This document shows positions 26,574 through 36,266 of a DNA stretch of 64,000 nt, in pieces. The stretch comes from Tolypothrix bouteillei VB521301 (GTDB lineage: Bacteria; Cyanobacteriota; Cyanobacteriia; Cyanobacteriales; Nostocaceae), in the NCBI RefSeq assembly GCF_000760695.4, contig NZ_JHEG04000001.1, forward strand, positions 5,400,204-5,464,203, given 5' to 3'. A program made the translations under genes and the position numbers. Numbering within the stretch: position 1 is the first letter of the stretch; each line of letters starts with the position of its first letter. Under the pieces are notes generated by a model. The model ran no database searches, had not been told where the DNA came from, and saw nothing but the letters and a program-made list of their open reading frames with translations.

Positions 26574-27026
26574 TTATGTACTACTTTCTTTCTGTTTTGT
26601 TTGTATGTGACAGTTGGGGTGTGGAAGGGAGGCTATATGCCACCGTCTTTGCGATCGCTCCCACCACTCCTGCAACCACTCCGCCGCCTGCTCCCGTTGT
26701 AAAAACTCTTCTAAAATGGCATGAGCGATCCCAATTCGTAACTTCTGCCAAACTGAAATGTCTTTTGTTTCCTCATACCAGGAACGCAACAGAACAAAAA
26801 AATCACTAGAGACTTCTGGGTACTCAAATAATTGGTCGATATCATCAAGTGCTAGAACCATAGGGTGAGAGAGTTCCTTCAGGAGATAGCCCTGAAAATA
26901 AATCGTGCTGTTAATCAAAGCTCCCATATCCTCTTCCCAGTAGTCATTTAATCTAGATTCCAAACCCAACTGCTGAGTGACATTTGTACAAAACCAGCGT
27001 AAGAAGCGATCGCTCGAAGCAAACAC
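26574..27026 (-). pseudogene. Fragment of an AAA-like (AAA_35 type) ATPase
   Basis: The first 100 residues (from FASSDRFLRWFCTNVTQQL through LVALDDI-like MVLALDDIDQLFEYPEVSSD to WQKLRIGIAHA) match the middle of cyanobacterial AAA_35 proteins, including the Walker B-like LALDDID. The Walker A region that should precede it is absent, and after AHA the sequence changes to an unrelated tail (ILEEFLQREQAAEWLQEWWE). It is thus a piece of a STAND/AAA-type regulator left after deletion or rearrangement, and no activity is expected. Confidence 0.6.
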
Positions 27027-27137
27027 CTATATTTTGGCGTGATAGAAGCTAAGCCTCACTGTGTGATAATTCTGACTGCTCCTATAATTCAGAATTCGTG
27101 CGATCGGGGATGTCGTTCCCATCTTTCGAGGTGCTTT

Positions 27138-28100
27138 TTATGTTGGCATCAATTGCTGAAGGCGCTGTGGTTCCTCTCCAAGCCAAGCCGGATGCTGAGC
27201 GGTGCTGTCGAAAATGGATGAGGTTTTGAATGGCTCAAACTCCCCTCGTGCTGCTGCCTCTGCCGTTTTTGCTAACAACGATTCTACCTCATGCTCGTTC
27301 ATTGTCTGGAATGTACGCACGGCTTCAAAAGCTTGCTCCAGAATATCCATGCTGTCAATTCCAGCGATTACTACCGATGTGGGCAAATTTAGAGCATAAT
27401 GCAGACACTCAATTGGCGTTACAGTCTTTGACCGTAAAAGAATACCATTAGCCATACTTTTCATGCCAAGAACGCCGATGTTGTTTTTGACTAGTTCTGG
27501 CACAACTAACTTTGCAAAGCTTCGGTAGTGTGCATCCATTACATTCAGCGGCATTTGAACGGCATCAAATTTAAAACCGGAACTGGCTGCAACTTCAAGC
27601 ATATGCAGATGAATGTGAGGATCTTTATGTCCCGTAAAGCCTATGTATCTGAGCTTACCAGCTTTACGCGCCTCAATAAAAGCGGCATTTGCTCCTTCTT
27701 CATCAAACACTCGATGCGGGTCTTCATACCTGATAATTTCGTGGTGCTGTACGAGATCGATGCAATCAACTTGAAGGCGTCGAAGCGATTCGTCTATTTG
27801 TTTTGCAGCTTCTTTCTTCGAGCGACCATCAATTTTCGTCATCAGGAACACTTTGTCTCGATAGCCATCACGCAGCGCTTTCCCCATGCGAATCTCGCTA
27901 ACACCCCCGTTATAATCCCAGGAGTTATCCATAAAGGTGATACCGCGATCGATAGCTGTGCGAACTATACGTATACCCAATTCCTCATCAACGTACTTCA
28001 ATCCAATGTGCCAACCACCCAGTCCGATCGCAGAAACCTTTTCTCCCGTGCTACCGAGAACACGATAAAGCATTTCTGAGTTTGACGTACTTTCTGACAT
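27138..28100 (-). CDS. Aldo/keto reductase
   Basis: A 320-residue NADPH-dependent oxidoreductase with a TIM barrel. It starts with YRVLGSTGEKVSAIGLGGWH. The catalytic tetrad can be placed: Asp and Tyr in FMDNSWDYNGG, Lys in LMTKIDGRS and His in DLVQHHEIIR. The C-terminal half has the cofactor-binding segment GVLGMKSMANGILL. I prefer the ATG at 28100 to a GTG at 28115. The substrate cannot be told from sequence. It is divergently arranged with an SDR gene, and the shared 480-base region contains a perfect 24-base palindrome. The last 50 bases of the gene recur at 29742-29790. Confidence 0.9.
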   Translation of the reverse strand: MSESTSNSEMLYRVLGSTGEKVSAIGLGGWHIGLKYVDEELGIRIVRTAIDRGITFMDNSWDYNGGVSEIRMGKALRDGYRDKVFLMTKIDGRSKKEAAKQIDESLRRLQVDCIDLVQHHEIIRYEDPHRVFDEEGANAAFIEARKAGKLRYIGFTGHKDPHIHLHMLEVAASSGFKFDAVQMPLNVMDAHYRSFAKLVVPELVKNNIGVLGMKSMANGILLRSKTVTPIECLHYALNLPTSVVIAGIDSMDILEQAFEAVRTFQTMNEHEVESLLAKTAEAAARGEFEPFKTSSIFDSTAQHPAWLGEEPQRLQQLMPT

Positions 28101-28115
28101 CTTTGCTGATTCCAC

Positions 28116-28578
28116 TTTCTGATATACTAGCTACTGATTAAATACATATAGCTATTAGTTAATTCAAACACAAAGAAATATTTCAATTATCTTTCTAAAG
28201 ATACACTAGCTCTATAATTTACTATTTTAGACTTTTGAATTCCTCATTATGGTGTTCTCAAGCTCTGAAAATATATATTTAGCTATAAAATCTATCTTAG
28301 TATTGAGGCTAAATCATAAAAATTAAGCTTGCACATTAGACTTTTAATATATTTGCTAAATTTGTCAAGAAATCATCAAAAATAGCAATTAGACGAATGT
28401 TATAGGTTAAATAGATATACAGAAAATAGCGATCGATTGCTACTAATTTGTATTTGTAAATACAAATTTATTTTACATCTATCTACTTCTTTAATAAGAG
28501 GTTGGTTAAAGAGTTAGAAGTTAGTTTAGGAGCAAGTATAGGAATACTATATAAAGATTTCGTTGAAAGTAAAAAACT
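28116..28578. other. Divergent promoter region, AT-rich
   Basis: Promoter region between the aldo/keto reductase and SDR genes. Very AT-rich, with a 24-base palindrome at 28445-28468. No gene is visible. Confidence 0.55.
28445..28468. promoter_or_regulatory. Perfect 24-bp palindrome, candidate operator
   Basis: AATTTGTATTT followed by GT and AAATACAAATT: two 11-base arms perfectly inverted around two bases. It lies 110 bases before the SDR gene. Such symmetry fits a dimeric repressor site of TetR or similar type, but no regulator gene is adjacent; an RNA hairpin is the alternative. Confidence 0.45.
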
Positions 28579-29589
28579 ATGACTATTTCACTCAAACCCC
28601 TCCGCAACCAAGTTATTGTCATTACTGGTGCTTCCAGTGGAATTGGCTTAGTGACTGCTAGAATGGCAGCACAAAAAGGTGCAAAACTCGTTCTTGCGGC
28701 TCGTAATGAGGATGCGCTCCGTCAACTTACCGACGAAATTTGCAGCAAGGGAGGTCAGGCAATTTATGTTGTTGCTGATGTAGGAAAAGAAGAAGACGTT
28801 AATCGCATAGCCGATCGGGCGCTCGCAGAGTTCTCTGGGTTCGATACCTGGGTTAATAATGCTGGTGTGTCTATTTTCGGTCTCTGTACAGAGGTGTCAA
28901 TACCAGATATGAAGCGCATGTTCGATACCAACTTTTGGGGAACCGTTTATGGCTCGCGTGCTGCGGTCAAACACTTTAAGGAGCGGGGGAGCAACGGAGC
29001 ACTGATAAATATCGGTAGCTTTTTTGGCGATCGGGCAACACCCGTTCAGTCCACCTATTCAGCTTCAAAACACGCACTTCATGGCTGGACAGATGCTCTT
29101 CGGATGGAGTTAGAGGCAGAAAAGGCTCCAATCTCAGTCACGTTAATCCATCCCGGACGAATAGATACTCCATATAACGAGCACGCCCGCAGTTATATGC
29201 CCAAACAGCCTGCCCATCGCGGTATGATCTACCCACCGGAGGCAGTCGCTGAAGCCATTTTGTATTCAGCAGAGCATCCGAAGCGGGATATGTTTGTTGG
29301 TTTCCAAGCTAAGTTCTTCGCCGTACTAGGTGGCATATCTCCACGCCTGATGGATAAGTTAATGGAGATATGGATGTTTCCTTCTCAACAATCGGATCGC
29401 CCCTCGCGAGACAGAGAGGATAACGCCCTCTATCAAGCTGGTTATGGTATGCACGAGAGAGGAACGCATCAAGGATGGATTAGATCGGGTAGCATATACG
29501 TGAAAGTCTCAAAGTATCCAGTTTTTACAACTATAGCTGTTGCTGGTCTGAGTGTAGCTATTTGGTTACTGGCAACATCGGTTGTGTGA
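28579..29589 (+). CDS. Short-chain dehydrogenase with C-terminal membrane anchor
   Basis: A 336-residue classical SDR. The NAD(P)-binding motif TGASSGIG is at residues 16-23, NNAG at 93-96, and the catalytic Ser147, Tyr160 and Lys164 (YSASK) are present. About 90 residues are added after the core domain, ending in one hydrophobic helix (FTTIAVAGLSVAIWLLATSVV) that should anchor the enzyme to a membrane with the active site in the cytoplasm. The substrate is unknown. The gene has its own long upstream region and is divergent from the aldo/keto reductase; both are oxidoreductases and may be induced together. Confidence 0.9.
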   Translation: MTISLKPLRNQVIVITGASSGIGLVTARMAAQKGAKLVLAARNEDALRQLTDEICSKGGQAIYVVADVGKEEDVNRIADRALAEFSGFDTWVNNAGVSIFGLCTEVSIPDMKRMFDTNFWGTVYGSRAAVKHFKERGSNGALINIGSFFGDRATPVQSTYSASKHALHGWTDALRMELEAEKAPISVTLIHPGRIDTPYNEHARSYMPKQPAHRGMIYPPEAVAEAILYSAEHPKRDMFVGFQAKFFAVLGGISPRLMDKLMEIWMFPSQQSDRPSRDREDNALYQAGYGMHERGTHQGWIRSGSIYVKVSKYPVFTTIAVAGLSVAIWLLATSVV

Positions 29590-30058
29590 ATGAAGAACTG
29601 CGAGCCGGGTATGGCTTGCGCTGAAGCGATCGCAATACTAATACATTATATTAAATACTAATTCAAAAGTTGCTCAATAGCGTCCCTTGTGACTCCGACC
29701 GCATTTTCTGCTCGAACCCCAAGATTCGATACGGTCTACTCCTTTTTATGCTGGCATCAATTGCTGAATGTGCTGGCTCCTCTCCAAGCCGAAGCTACCG
29801 TTACCATCCGCTTCTAGTTCCGCTTTTCACCTTTAGTCAGTCGTTAGATGTCTATTACTTCCAAAGGGAACTGTACAAAGCCCGATCTCCTTGATAGGGA
29901 GCGATTGGAACGAGTCCAAGCCTGAAAACTGGACATATGTTGGTAAGTTTAGTTTCCCGAACTCATGAAATCTTTATTTACTTAAAGAGTAGTTTATTTA
30001 TTACAGGGAGGCTAGGGGGAATACTAGAGGAAATTGGGTTGAGCAAGGTAATTTATAT
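29590..30058. other. Intergenic region with duplicated gene fragment
   Basis: Contains a 49-base copy of the 3' end of the aldo/keto reductase gene (29742-29790) and the promoter of the EAL-GGDEF gene. No complete gene is visible. Confidence 0.5.
29742..29790 (-). pseudogene. Copy of an aldo/keto reductase 3' end
   Basis: On the minus strand the frame ends SQHIQQLMPA with a stop, matching PQRLQQLMPT at the end of the gene at 27138. The DNA matches 27134-27184 along nearly its full length, including CTTTTTATG-T/C-TGGCATCAA. It is a relic of a second reductase copy or of a local duplication spanning the SDR gene. Confidence 0.55.
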
Positions 30059-32323
30059 ATGGAGCCAACATCTCCTATCTCCAAGACTTGTCGTTGTCAA
30101 CATGTTACACGCTGCCAGGCTAAAGAAGCAGGTAAGCTCTTTTTCTGGTTCCCCATTCCACATACTCTAAAAAAAGTCACCTCTTACCTACAGCAATTTA
30201 AGCTTAAGTACGAACTTATGCACGAGCGACCCGGACTGATTTTGGACTGTAGAGCCGGACAGACCCAAGAAATTGCTCGTAACCTAGCTCAACTACTTGC
30301 ACCGCGAGAATTAATAGAAACACAAGTCCTTTTTATTCGAGGCGCTATCCAACCTCAACTTCAGGACTTTAGTGACATCGCCTCACTACAACGCTTTATT
30401 AAGTTTAGCCAGTCGGACTGGCTGGTTGATATGCTGGCAACAGAACGATTTACCAGTCACTTTCAACCGATCGTTTCTATTCAAGATACATCCCAAATTT
30501 ATGGATATGAGTCTCTGTTGCGGGGACTAGACGAACACAGCAATTTAGTACCCCCAGGACCAATCTTAGAGTTAGCAACCGAATCCGGTCTTTTGCCACA
30601 ACTCGACCGAGTTGCTCGCTTGAGCGCGATCGCCCAATTCAGCCGCCATCAAGTAAACGGACACATCTTCATCAATTGTTCGCCAACAGCTCTTTATGAC
30701 CCCGTTTTTTGCCTGCGAACTACGGTAGAAGCAATCGATCGAGCAGGTATTTCCCACAAACGGGTTGTCTTTGAAGTCGTCGAGTCAGACAATCCTCAAG
30801 ATTTAGCCCACCTTCAATCAGTACTTCAGTACTATCGAGATGCTGGTTTTTTAGTAGCTCTTGATGACCTCGGTTCTGGTTATTCTAGCTTGAATTTGAT
30901 CCATCAGTTACGACCAGACTTTATTAAGTTGGACATGGGCTTAATTCGAGACGTGCATAAAGACCTGTACAAAGCCTCAATTACCGAAAAGCTTCTAGAA
31001 ATTACTCAAAAGTTAAACATTCAGACTGTCGCTGAAGGGATCGAGTGCATTGAAGAACTAAACTGGCTGCGAGAGCGGGGAGCAACGTTTGCTCAAGGTT
31101 ATTTAATTGCCAAACCCAGTGAAGTTCCTGTTACTTCAACTCCTAACTTTGATACGATTGCTTTAAGTGCAGCATCAACATCTAACAAGCAGGTTGAGCA
31201 GCGCGTCCAACACCAAAGCGAGTCCGAGAGAATTGTCGCAGCTGTAACACAGCGCATCCGACAATCGTTAGAGTTAGACGATATCTTACAAAATACAGCT
31301 GATGAGGTACGGCAACTGTTTGAGGTAGATCGAGTGGTAATCTATCAGTTCGAGCCGGACTGGAGCGGGTTTGTTGCTGTAGAATCCCTAGCGGATGAGT
31401 GCAAATCTATTCTTGGATTTCACGTTATGGACACGTGCTTTCAATCTACCCATGCAGTTTTCTACCAACAAGGCAATACCAGAGCAATTGAAGATATTGA
31501 AACTGAGGGATTAGCTCCGTGTCATGTTAACCTCCTTCGGAGCTTATGCGTCCGGGCAAATCTCATCGTGCCTATCTTGCAGCAAGAGCGTTTGTGGGGA
31601 CTATTAATCGCTCATCAATGCCGCAGTACCAGACAATGGCAGCAATCGGAGATTAACTTGTTTAACCAACTCGCAGCTCAAGCGGCGATCGCCATTCAGC
31701 AATCGGAACTCTACCATCAACTACAGCAAGCAAATCAGGAATTACAGCGCCTTGCTTCTTCGGATGGTCTGACTCAAGTGGCAAATCGGCGCTGCTTTGA
31801 TGATATACTCAACGCAGAGTGGCAAAGGTTAGCACGAGAGCAGGCATCGCTATCTTTGATTTTGTGTGATGTCGATTGCTTTAAGCTTTACAACGATACT
31901 TATGGACATCTCGCAGGAGATGATGTGCTCAGACACGTTGCCAAGGCAATCTCTCAGACAGTTAAACGCCCTGCCGATTTAGTTGCTCGCTATGGTGGAG
32001 AAGAGTTTGCAGTCATTTTGCCGAATACTGGTATCGAAGAAGCTATTACGGTTGCAAGAGAAATTCAAACAAATGTTAGTGCATTACAGCTGCCTCATCC
32101 GAATTCTCAAATCGATCAATTCATTACACTCAGTATTGGCGTGGCAACTATAATTCCTCACAGCCAATCATCGAGCTCGACTTTAGTGGCTGCTGCTGAC
32201 CAGGGACTCTACCAGGCAAAAGCACAAGGGAGAAATTGTGTGGTGCAAATGGATTGTAAAAATACTGAGGCTAGATTTGTCCTCGAGCAAGCAAAAGTAT
32301 CGCGGCCAACACTTGTTCTTTAA
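30059..32323 (+). CDS. EAL-GAF-GGDEF cyclic-di-GMP enzyme
   Basis: A 754-residue cytoplasmic signalling protein. After a Cys-containing N-terminus (TCRCQHVTRC), residues 115-360 are an EAL phosphodiesterase domain (YESLLRG in place of EAL, FEVVE, ALDDLGSGYSSL, IKLDM, AEGIE), so most metal ligands are kept. A GAF domain follows (about 390-560) with APCHVNLL, whose Cys-His is where bilin-binding GAF domains carry their chromophore. The GGDEF domain has RYGGEEF (646-650) and a RPAD inhibitory site five residues before it. It can in principle both make and destroy cyclic-di-GMP under control of the GAF signal. The start has AAGG about twelve bases upstream. Confidence 0.9.
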   Translation: MEPTSPISKTCRCQHVTRCQAKEAGKLFFWFPIPHTLKKVTSYLQQFKLKYELMHERPGLILDCRAGQTQEIARNLAQLLAPRELIETQVLFIRGAIQPQLQDFSDIASLQRFIKFSQSDWLVDMLATERFTSHFQPIVSIQDTSQIYGYESLLRGLDEHSNLVPPGPILELATESGLLPQLDRVARLSAIAQFSRHQVNGHIFINCSPTALYDPVFCLRTTVEAIDRAGISHKRVVFEVVESDNPQDLAHLQSVLQYYRDAGFLVALDDLGSGYSSLNLIHQLRPDFIKLDMGLIRDVHKDLYKASITEKLLEITQKLNIQTVAEGIECIEELNWLRERGATFAQGYLIAKPSEVPVTSTPNFDTIALSAASTSNKQVEQRVQHQSESERIVAAVTQRIRQSLELDDILQNTADEVRQLFEVDRVVIYQFEPDWSGFVAVESLADECKSILGFHVMDTCFQSTHAVFYQQGNTRAIEDIETEGLAPCHVNLLRSLCVRANLIVPILQQERLWGLLIAHQCRSTRQWQQSEINLFNQLAAQAAIAIQQSELYHQLQQANQELQRLASSDGLTQVANRRCFDDILNAEWQRLAREQASLSLILCDVDCFKLYNDTYGHLAGDDVLRHVAKAISQTVKRPADLVARYGGEEFAVILPNTGIEEAITVAREIQTNVSALQLPHPNSQIDQFITLSIGVATIIPHSQSSSSTLVAAADQGLYQAKAQGRNCVVQMDCKNTEARFVLEQAKVSRPTLVL

Positions 32324-32459
32324 CTACCAAGTTGCGATCGCTATTCTAGATGACGGCGATCGCGATTTTGGGATGTCACTCACCCCAGGAATCGATTGTG
32401 CTCAAAATATATTAGACTCCTAGAATTTAATTTGCTACTTTGATATATTTGTCAGCAAA

Positions 32460-33710
32460 CTAATTATTAGCTGCTAGTTTGGCAAGCACCCCACTATACA
32501 ATGCCATAAATTTCGACTCTTCTAAAGATGCATTGCTATTATTCCAAATAGCTACTACACAGTAATTTTTACCGTTCTTTGCCTGTAACCAAGTTGTCAT
32601 ATTGAAAACACCAGGCTCAGATCCCCCTTTATACGCTACCCGTTGCCAATTTTCGGTATTGGCAACACCAGGATTAATACTCATCAGTGGCAAATCGGCA
32701 ACTTGTTCTATAAGTTGGCAGAGTTCTTCTGCTGTAAAAAACCATTCTACATCTAGGGCAACTGGGTTAGTTCCCACAAATTCATTCACATCGGGAAGTG
32801 GTTTTTTTGCAATCTCTCTCAGGATCGTGCGGCGTTGAGATTCGTTGCTTGTTTGATAGCGTTTCAACAAGTCGCGATTTCCAGAACCTTTTAAAACAAA
32901 TAATTCGCGGGTAGTCAGGAAGGGACGGTTACGGGGTGACACGGGCTCAATTTCCTCTCGTCCAAGCAAATTAATTAAGATATCTGTTGCCGTATTATCA
33001 CTGAGAGAAATCATCAAACTCGCAAGTGTTTGCACTGTCAAGTACGATCCGTCTGGCCATGTGTGTAACATTCCAGATGGTAAACTTTTCTCACTTGGTT
33101 GCAATTGCACGACATCTTTCCACGTGCGTTTGCCTGAAGCAATTTGTGATTTCAGTGCTTGGAGTACTGCTAGCTTGAAAGCTGAGCCGACAGCTAGGGG
33201 TGTTGTGGTATTTAATGCAGCCTTTGTCGTTTTGCCTTCCCGAACTAGGAAACTCACTTGACCGGGTAAAGCTTTAAATTGAGCGATCGCTTCTTCTAAA
33301 CTCATGACTTTAGCTTGCGGTGGTTGAAACAGCAACCCCGAAATCTGTCCTTTGCTATTTAGCACTATTTGAGTTGGTACTGAAGCTTGACTAAAGAGAA
33401 CCAAGAAATCTCGAGCGTTACTTTGTATACCTTGATAAGTTCCCAATTGATTTTTTAACCCTGAGAGCACTTGGCGTATCTGTATAATTGAAACTTGAGC
33501 TAAAAATTCCGGTGAAAACCACTCAGGTTGTATTTGTTTGCTAATAAATAATCTTTCTAAAGCTGCTTTGGGGGACATTGATTGTTCTGGGGTTTGTATT
33601 TGAGCAAGCGAGCGTTTTTGAAGTTCACTTTCTGCTAACGCCGAAGGAGGAAACATTAAGTTTAATGTTAGTAAGATAATGAAGAAAACACTGCTAATAT
33701 ATTTATACAT
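32460..33710 (-). CDS. Class A beta-lactamase-like serine hydrolase, secreted
   Basis: A 416-residue protein with a signal peptide (hydrophobic core to about residue 22, ending PSALA). Residues 40-140 are an N-terminal domain of the type found before lipoprotein LpqF-like serine hydrolases. The catalytic domain has the SxxK motif GSAFK (Ser176, Lys179), the SDN motif (237-239) and KGG near the end in place of KTG. These are the three active-site elements of class A beta-lactamases and penicillin-binding proteins. The predicted location is the periplasm. A true antibiotic substrate is not implied; many such proteins act on peptidoglycan or esters. Confidence 0.87.
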   Translation of the reverse strand: MYKYISSVFFIILLTLNLMFPPSALAESELQKRSLAQIQTPEQSMSPKAALERLFISKQIQPEWFSPEFLAQVSIIQIRQVLSGLKNQLGTYQGIQSNARDFLVLFSQASVPTQIVLNSKGQISGLLFQPPQAKVMSLEEAIAQFKALPGQVSFLVREGKTTKAALNTTTPLAVGSAFKLAVLQALKSQIASGKRTWKDVVQLQPSEKSLPSGMLHTWPDGSYLTVQTLASLMISLSDNTATDILINLLGREEIEPVSPRNRPFLTTRELFVLKGSGNRDLLKRYQTSNESQRRTILREIAKKPLPDVNEFVGTNPVALDVEWFFTAEELCQLIEQVADLPLMSINPGVANTENWQRVAYKGGSEPGVFNMTTWLQAKNGKNYCVVAIWNNSNASLEESKFMALYSGVLAKLAANN

Positions 33711-33826
33711 AAAAAATACGCTCCTCTAAGCCCCAATTAATCTTGATGTTAATGTGTTGAAACGAAGTAAGCTAGCACAGTCAAAGTAAGGATATGGTGT
33801 GAGAGATCGCCACTAGTCCGACAATT

Positions 33827-34231
33827 CTATTCAGAGAAAAATAAACTAGAATCAACATATAATAATTTTCCTAACGCTAAAGCCTGTTGTGAATCTATTT
33901 CTAATTCACCATTCAGGACTTTATCAACAATATCAGATGAACCAAAAACTTTTACTAAATTATCCTTCTTAATATTCTGTGCTTCCATCAGATGAATCAT
34001 TCGAGAACGCGGTGTAGAATGGTTTAACTGATAATGTTTATTTTCAAAGTCTTCAATTAACTTTACCAATAGCTCTAAAATTGTACTTTCTTCAGGAGTA
34101 AGCTTTTGGCGAGCCAGCAATTCCTCTACCACCTCTAAAAATTCCTCATTTTCAGCTTCTGTTTTAATAATTCGAGGTTGATATTTAGAAAGTAATTGGC
34201 TGTATACATCTGAGTTAATAGTAAGGGTCAT
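33827..34231 (-). CDS. higA: HigA-type antitoxin
   Basis: A DNA-binding antitoxin of 134 residues from the ATG at 34231; the frame is open up to 34261, allowing two earlier starts. The C-terminal half carries a helix-turn-helix (MIHLMEAQNIKKDNLVKVFG, then SDIVDKVLNGE) as in HigA proteins of the COG5499 type. The beginning overlaps the end of the upstream toxin gene by about 17 bases, so the pair is translated together. HigA neutralises HigB and represses the operon. Toxin first, antitoxin second is the usual higBA order. Confidence 0.82.
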   Translation of the reverse strand: MTLTINSDVYSQLLSKYQPRIIKTEAENEEFLEVVEELLARQKLTPEESTILELLVKLIEDFENKHYQLNHSTPRSRMIHLMEAQNIKKDNLVKVFGSSDIVDKVLNGELEIDSQQALALGKLLYVDSSLFFSE

Positions 34232-34514
34232 TTTTCCAGTGCTCTTTGTCATATTCTGCATGAGTTAAGACATATTTAATATAGATAACTTGTTTCTCGT
34301 AATTAATACTAACAATCAATCTATATTTATTCCCTTTGATATTAAAAACTGTAAAGTTACTAACCGCTTCCGCTTGAGGATAAGTGGTTTGAACTTCTAC
34401 TAAGTTTCCCCAATGAGCTTTACTTGCAATTTTATACCAGTCATCTAGTGCTTCGTAGCAATCTCCGTGTCGTTGGCAAAATTCTTGTAACTTTTTACGG
34501 CTAATAACGTGCAT
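34215..34514 (-). CDS. higB: HigB-type mRNA interferase toxin
   Basis: A 99-residue protein of the HigB family: it opens with MHVISRKKLQEFCQRHGD and holds GNLVEVQTTYPQAEAVSNFT, then FNIKGNKYRLIVSINYEKQV and YIKYVLTHAEYDKEHW. The last segment, with His-Ala-Glu-Tyr-Asp, is the family signature. HigB cleaves mRNAs on the ribosome. It precedes and overlaps higA. Both genes appear intact, so this is a functional module. Confidence 0.9.
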   Translation of the reverse strand: MHVISRKKLQEFCQRHGDCYEALDDWYKIASKAHWGNLVEVQTTYPQAEAVSNFTVFNIKGNKYRLIVSINYEKQVIYIKYVLTHAEYDKEHWKNDPYY

Positions 34515-34650
34515 TACATTAATGATTATAGCGTTCCTAATTGTTTGCCGTTACACCTATTCTAAAAGTGAATTGATCGTAATTGCGCCTGCTCTGGACA
34601 CCTAATTTTCCTTAAATTACTCCCTTCTCACTAAAAAATTACCTAAAGAT

Positions 34651-34700
34651 GTAGGGTGAGCAGTGCCTACCAACAACGAACGGTATGCTGCCCACCCTAC
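34651..34700. repeat. Palindromic repeat (GTAGGGTG type)
   Basis: GTAGGGTGAGCAG and CTGCCCACCCTAC are inverted with a single mismatch around a 24-base centre. This is a frequent dispersed palindrome in cyanobacteria. It lies between higBA and the SPFH gene and could form a hairpin in either transcript. Confidence 0.5.
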
Positions 34701-34739
34701 TCCCTGAAATTTGCCATTTTGGACTACTCAATATACGGA

Positions 34740-36266
34740 TTACTGCCGATTAATCCGAATCAAATCTGTCAAGATGCTATCCAAACTACCATTGACTTGG
34801 ATTTTCTCAATCTTCTCGGCAATTCGTTCGAGTACTTCCAATTCCTTCAGACGCAACGCTACGGGGTTATCCTCCATCACCTTAGCAGTATTCAACATAC
34901 TGCGAGTGGCAGCAGTTTCTTCACGACGGCGGACTCCGTTCGCTTGGGCTGCTTTTTCTGCTTCCACAACCTTACTCAAAATTGTCTTAATCTCGCCAGG
35001 GAGAATAATATCTTTCACCCCAACAGAATCGACTTCAATTCCATAGTCTGCGGTTTTCTGGCGGACATATTCAGAGACACTTCTATCAATTGCGCCTTTA
35101 TCCTCCAATAGAGCATCTAGAGTTCTTTCCCCAACAGCACCACGTAAAGCAAACTGTAGTTCTTTGTACAAGTAAGTGTTAATATCCGATAAACCGTTCT
35201 TGGCTCTCAGTGGGTCGAGAATGCGATAACCAGCAGTTAAGTTTAAGCGCAAAGGGACTTTATCTTTAGAAAGAATGTCTTGACCGGAGACTTCCAGTGT
35301 TGAGTAGCGAAGGTCAAAGATTTCTGTTTGCAAAGAACGCCCAAACAGCCACCATGCATGCATTCCTGCTTGGAGTTGTGTTTGATACTCTTGATTGATG
35401 TAGAGTAGTCCCAGATGTTGTGCTGGAACTTCGCGAATATGCAAAGAATTGCGGCTTAAGGCTAGAGTTTCTGGCAAACCTGTTACTAACTCAGCAACCA
35501 AGCGAGGTGGTAACTTAGCATCAGTACTAATGTCAATAACCTCTACCTCAACACCTTGCCAAAACAGCTTGCGACTGCACGGTGGTAGGATGGAAATCAC
35601 TTTCCCTTGATATCGTACAATGGCTACTTCCGAAGTCAGCAATTGTACTATGTCACAGTAAGCTGCAACAAAATCGGGATGCTTTTCAATCAATACATCT
35701 TCAAGGGGAAAACTAGGATTAGGTACAATACGGCTGAGAGTTCGGAGCGAAACATCTTTGTCGTATGACCAAAAAGCATACTCGCCCGGTTCTAGTGGTC
35801 GGACAAAGTTATTTTGCACGTACAGCAAACCAATTTCCGACTCCGAAATTTGGAATTTTTTCAGTCCACTCAAGGGGATTCCACGTACTTGCGGGACGAA
35901 TTCGGCAGGTAATTCCAAGCTTTCTTCTAAGTTAAAGATATGGGGTTCTACATCTATAAAACCGCGCCAAAAAGCCCGTAGTTGGTTGGGTGGAACGCTC
36001 ACCCAATTTTGACCCAACCGTACTAGAGCTGCTTGGTTGTAAGCTGTTCGCACAACTAGAAGATGCTGTTGTAGCTCGGAACTGCTATCGCGCAGCAAAA
36101 GTTCGAGGTTATCAATCTTCGCTTCCGGTTGGTTGAGGTCATAAGTTGTGACTTGCCAGTGACGCCCAAAATACCTGTAAGTACCAGGCTGCAAAATTTT
36201 CTTAAAATCACTGCGGTGATATAAGATTCCAATTTCGTTAGGTTTGATATAAAACGTTTTCCACAT
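34740..36266 (-). CDS. SPFH/band 7 domain protein (slipin-like)
   Basis: About 508 residues from the ATG at 36266 (MWKTFYIKPNEIGILYHRSD); the frame extends 20 codons upstream. Three related beta-rich segments, each with a motif like 'IGLLY' or 'LGLLYINQEY', precede the SPFH domain (about 350-490), recognised by VPLRLNLTAGYRILDP, LYKELQFALRGAVGERTLD and GIEVDSVGVKDIILPGEI. A charged helix follows. Proteins of the family form membrane-linked oligomeric rings. Here no obvious transmembrane helix is visible. It has no same-strand neighbour close enough to be an operon partner. Repeated N-terminal modules may bind a partner protein. Confidence 0.8.
   Translation of the reverse strand: MWKTFYIKPNEIGILYHRSDFKKILQPGTYRYFGRHWQVTTYDLNQPEAKIDNLELLLRDSSSELQQHLLVVRTAYNQAALVRLGQNWVSVPPNQLRAFWRGFIDVEPHIFNLEESLELPAEFVPQVRGIPLSGLKKFQISESEIGLLYVQNNFVRPLEPGEYAFWSYDKDVSLRTLSRIVPNPSFPLEDVLIEKHPDFVAAYCDIVQLLTSEVAIVRYQGKVISILPPCSRKLFWQGVEVEVIDISTDAKLPPRLVAELVTGLPETLALSRNSLHIREVPAQHLGLLYINQEYQTQLQAGMHAWWLFGRSLQTEIFDLRYSTLEVSGQDILSKDKVPLRLNLTAGYRILDPLRAKNGLSDINTYLYKELQFALRGAVGERTLDALLEDKGAIDRSVSEYVRQKTADYGIEVDSVGVKDIILPGEIKTILSKVVEAEKAAQANGVRRREETAATRSMLNTAKVMEDNPVALRLKELEVLERIAEKIEKIQVNGSLDSILTDLIRINRQ

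Noticed and set aside
27528..28079. A 183-codon plus-strand frame opposite the aldo/keto reductase
   Set aside because: It mirrors a well-supported enzyme gene on the other strand and its composition is typical of an antisense shadow.
34656..35111. A 151-codon plus-strand frame overlapping the SPFH gene
   Set aside because: It is antisense to a well-supported gene and starts within a dispersed palindrome.
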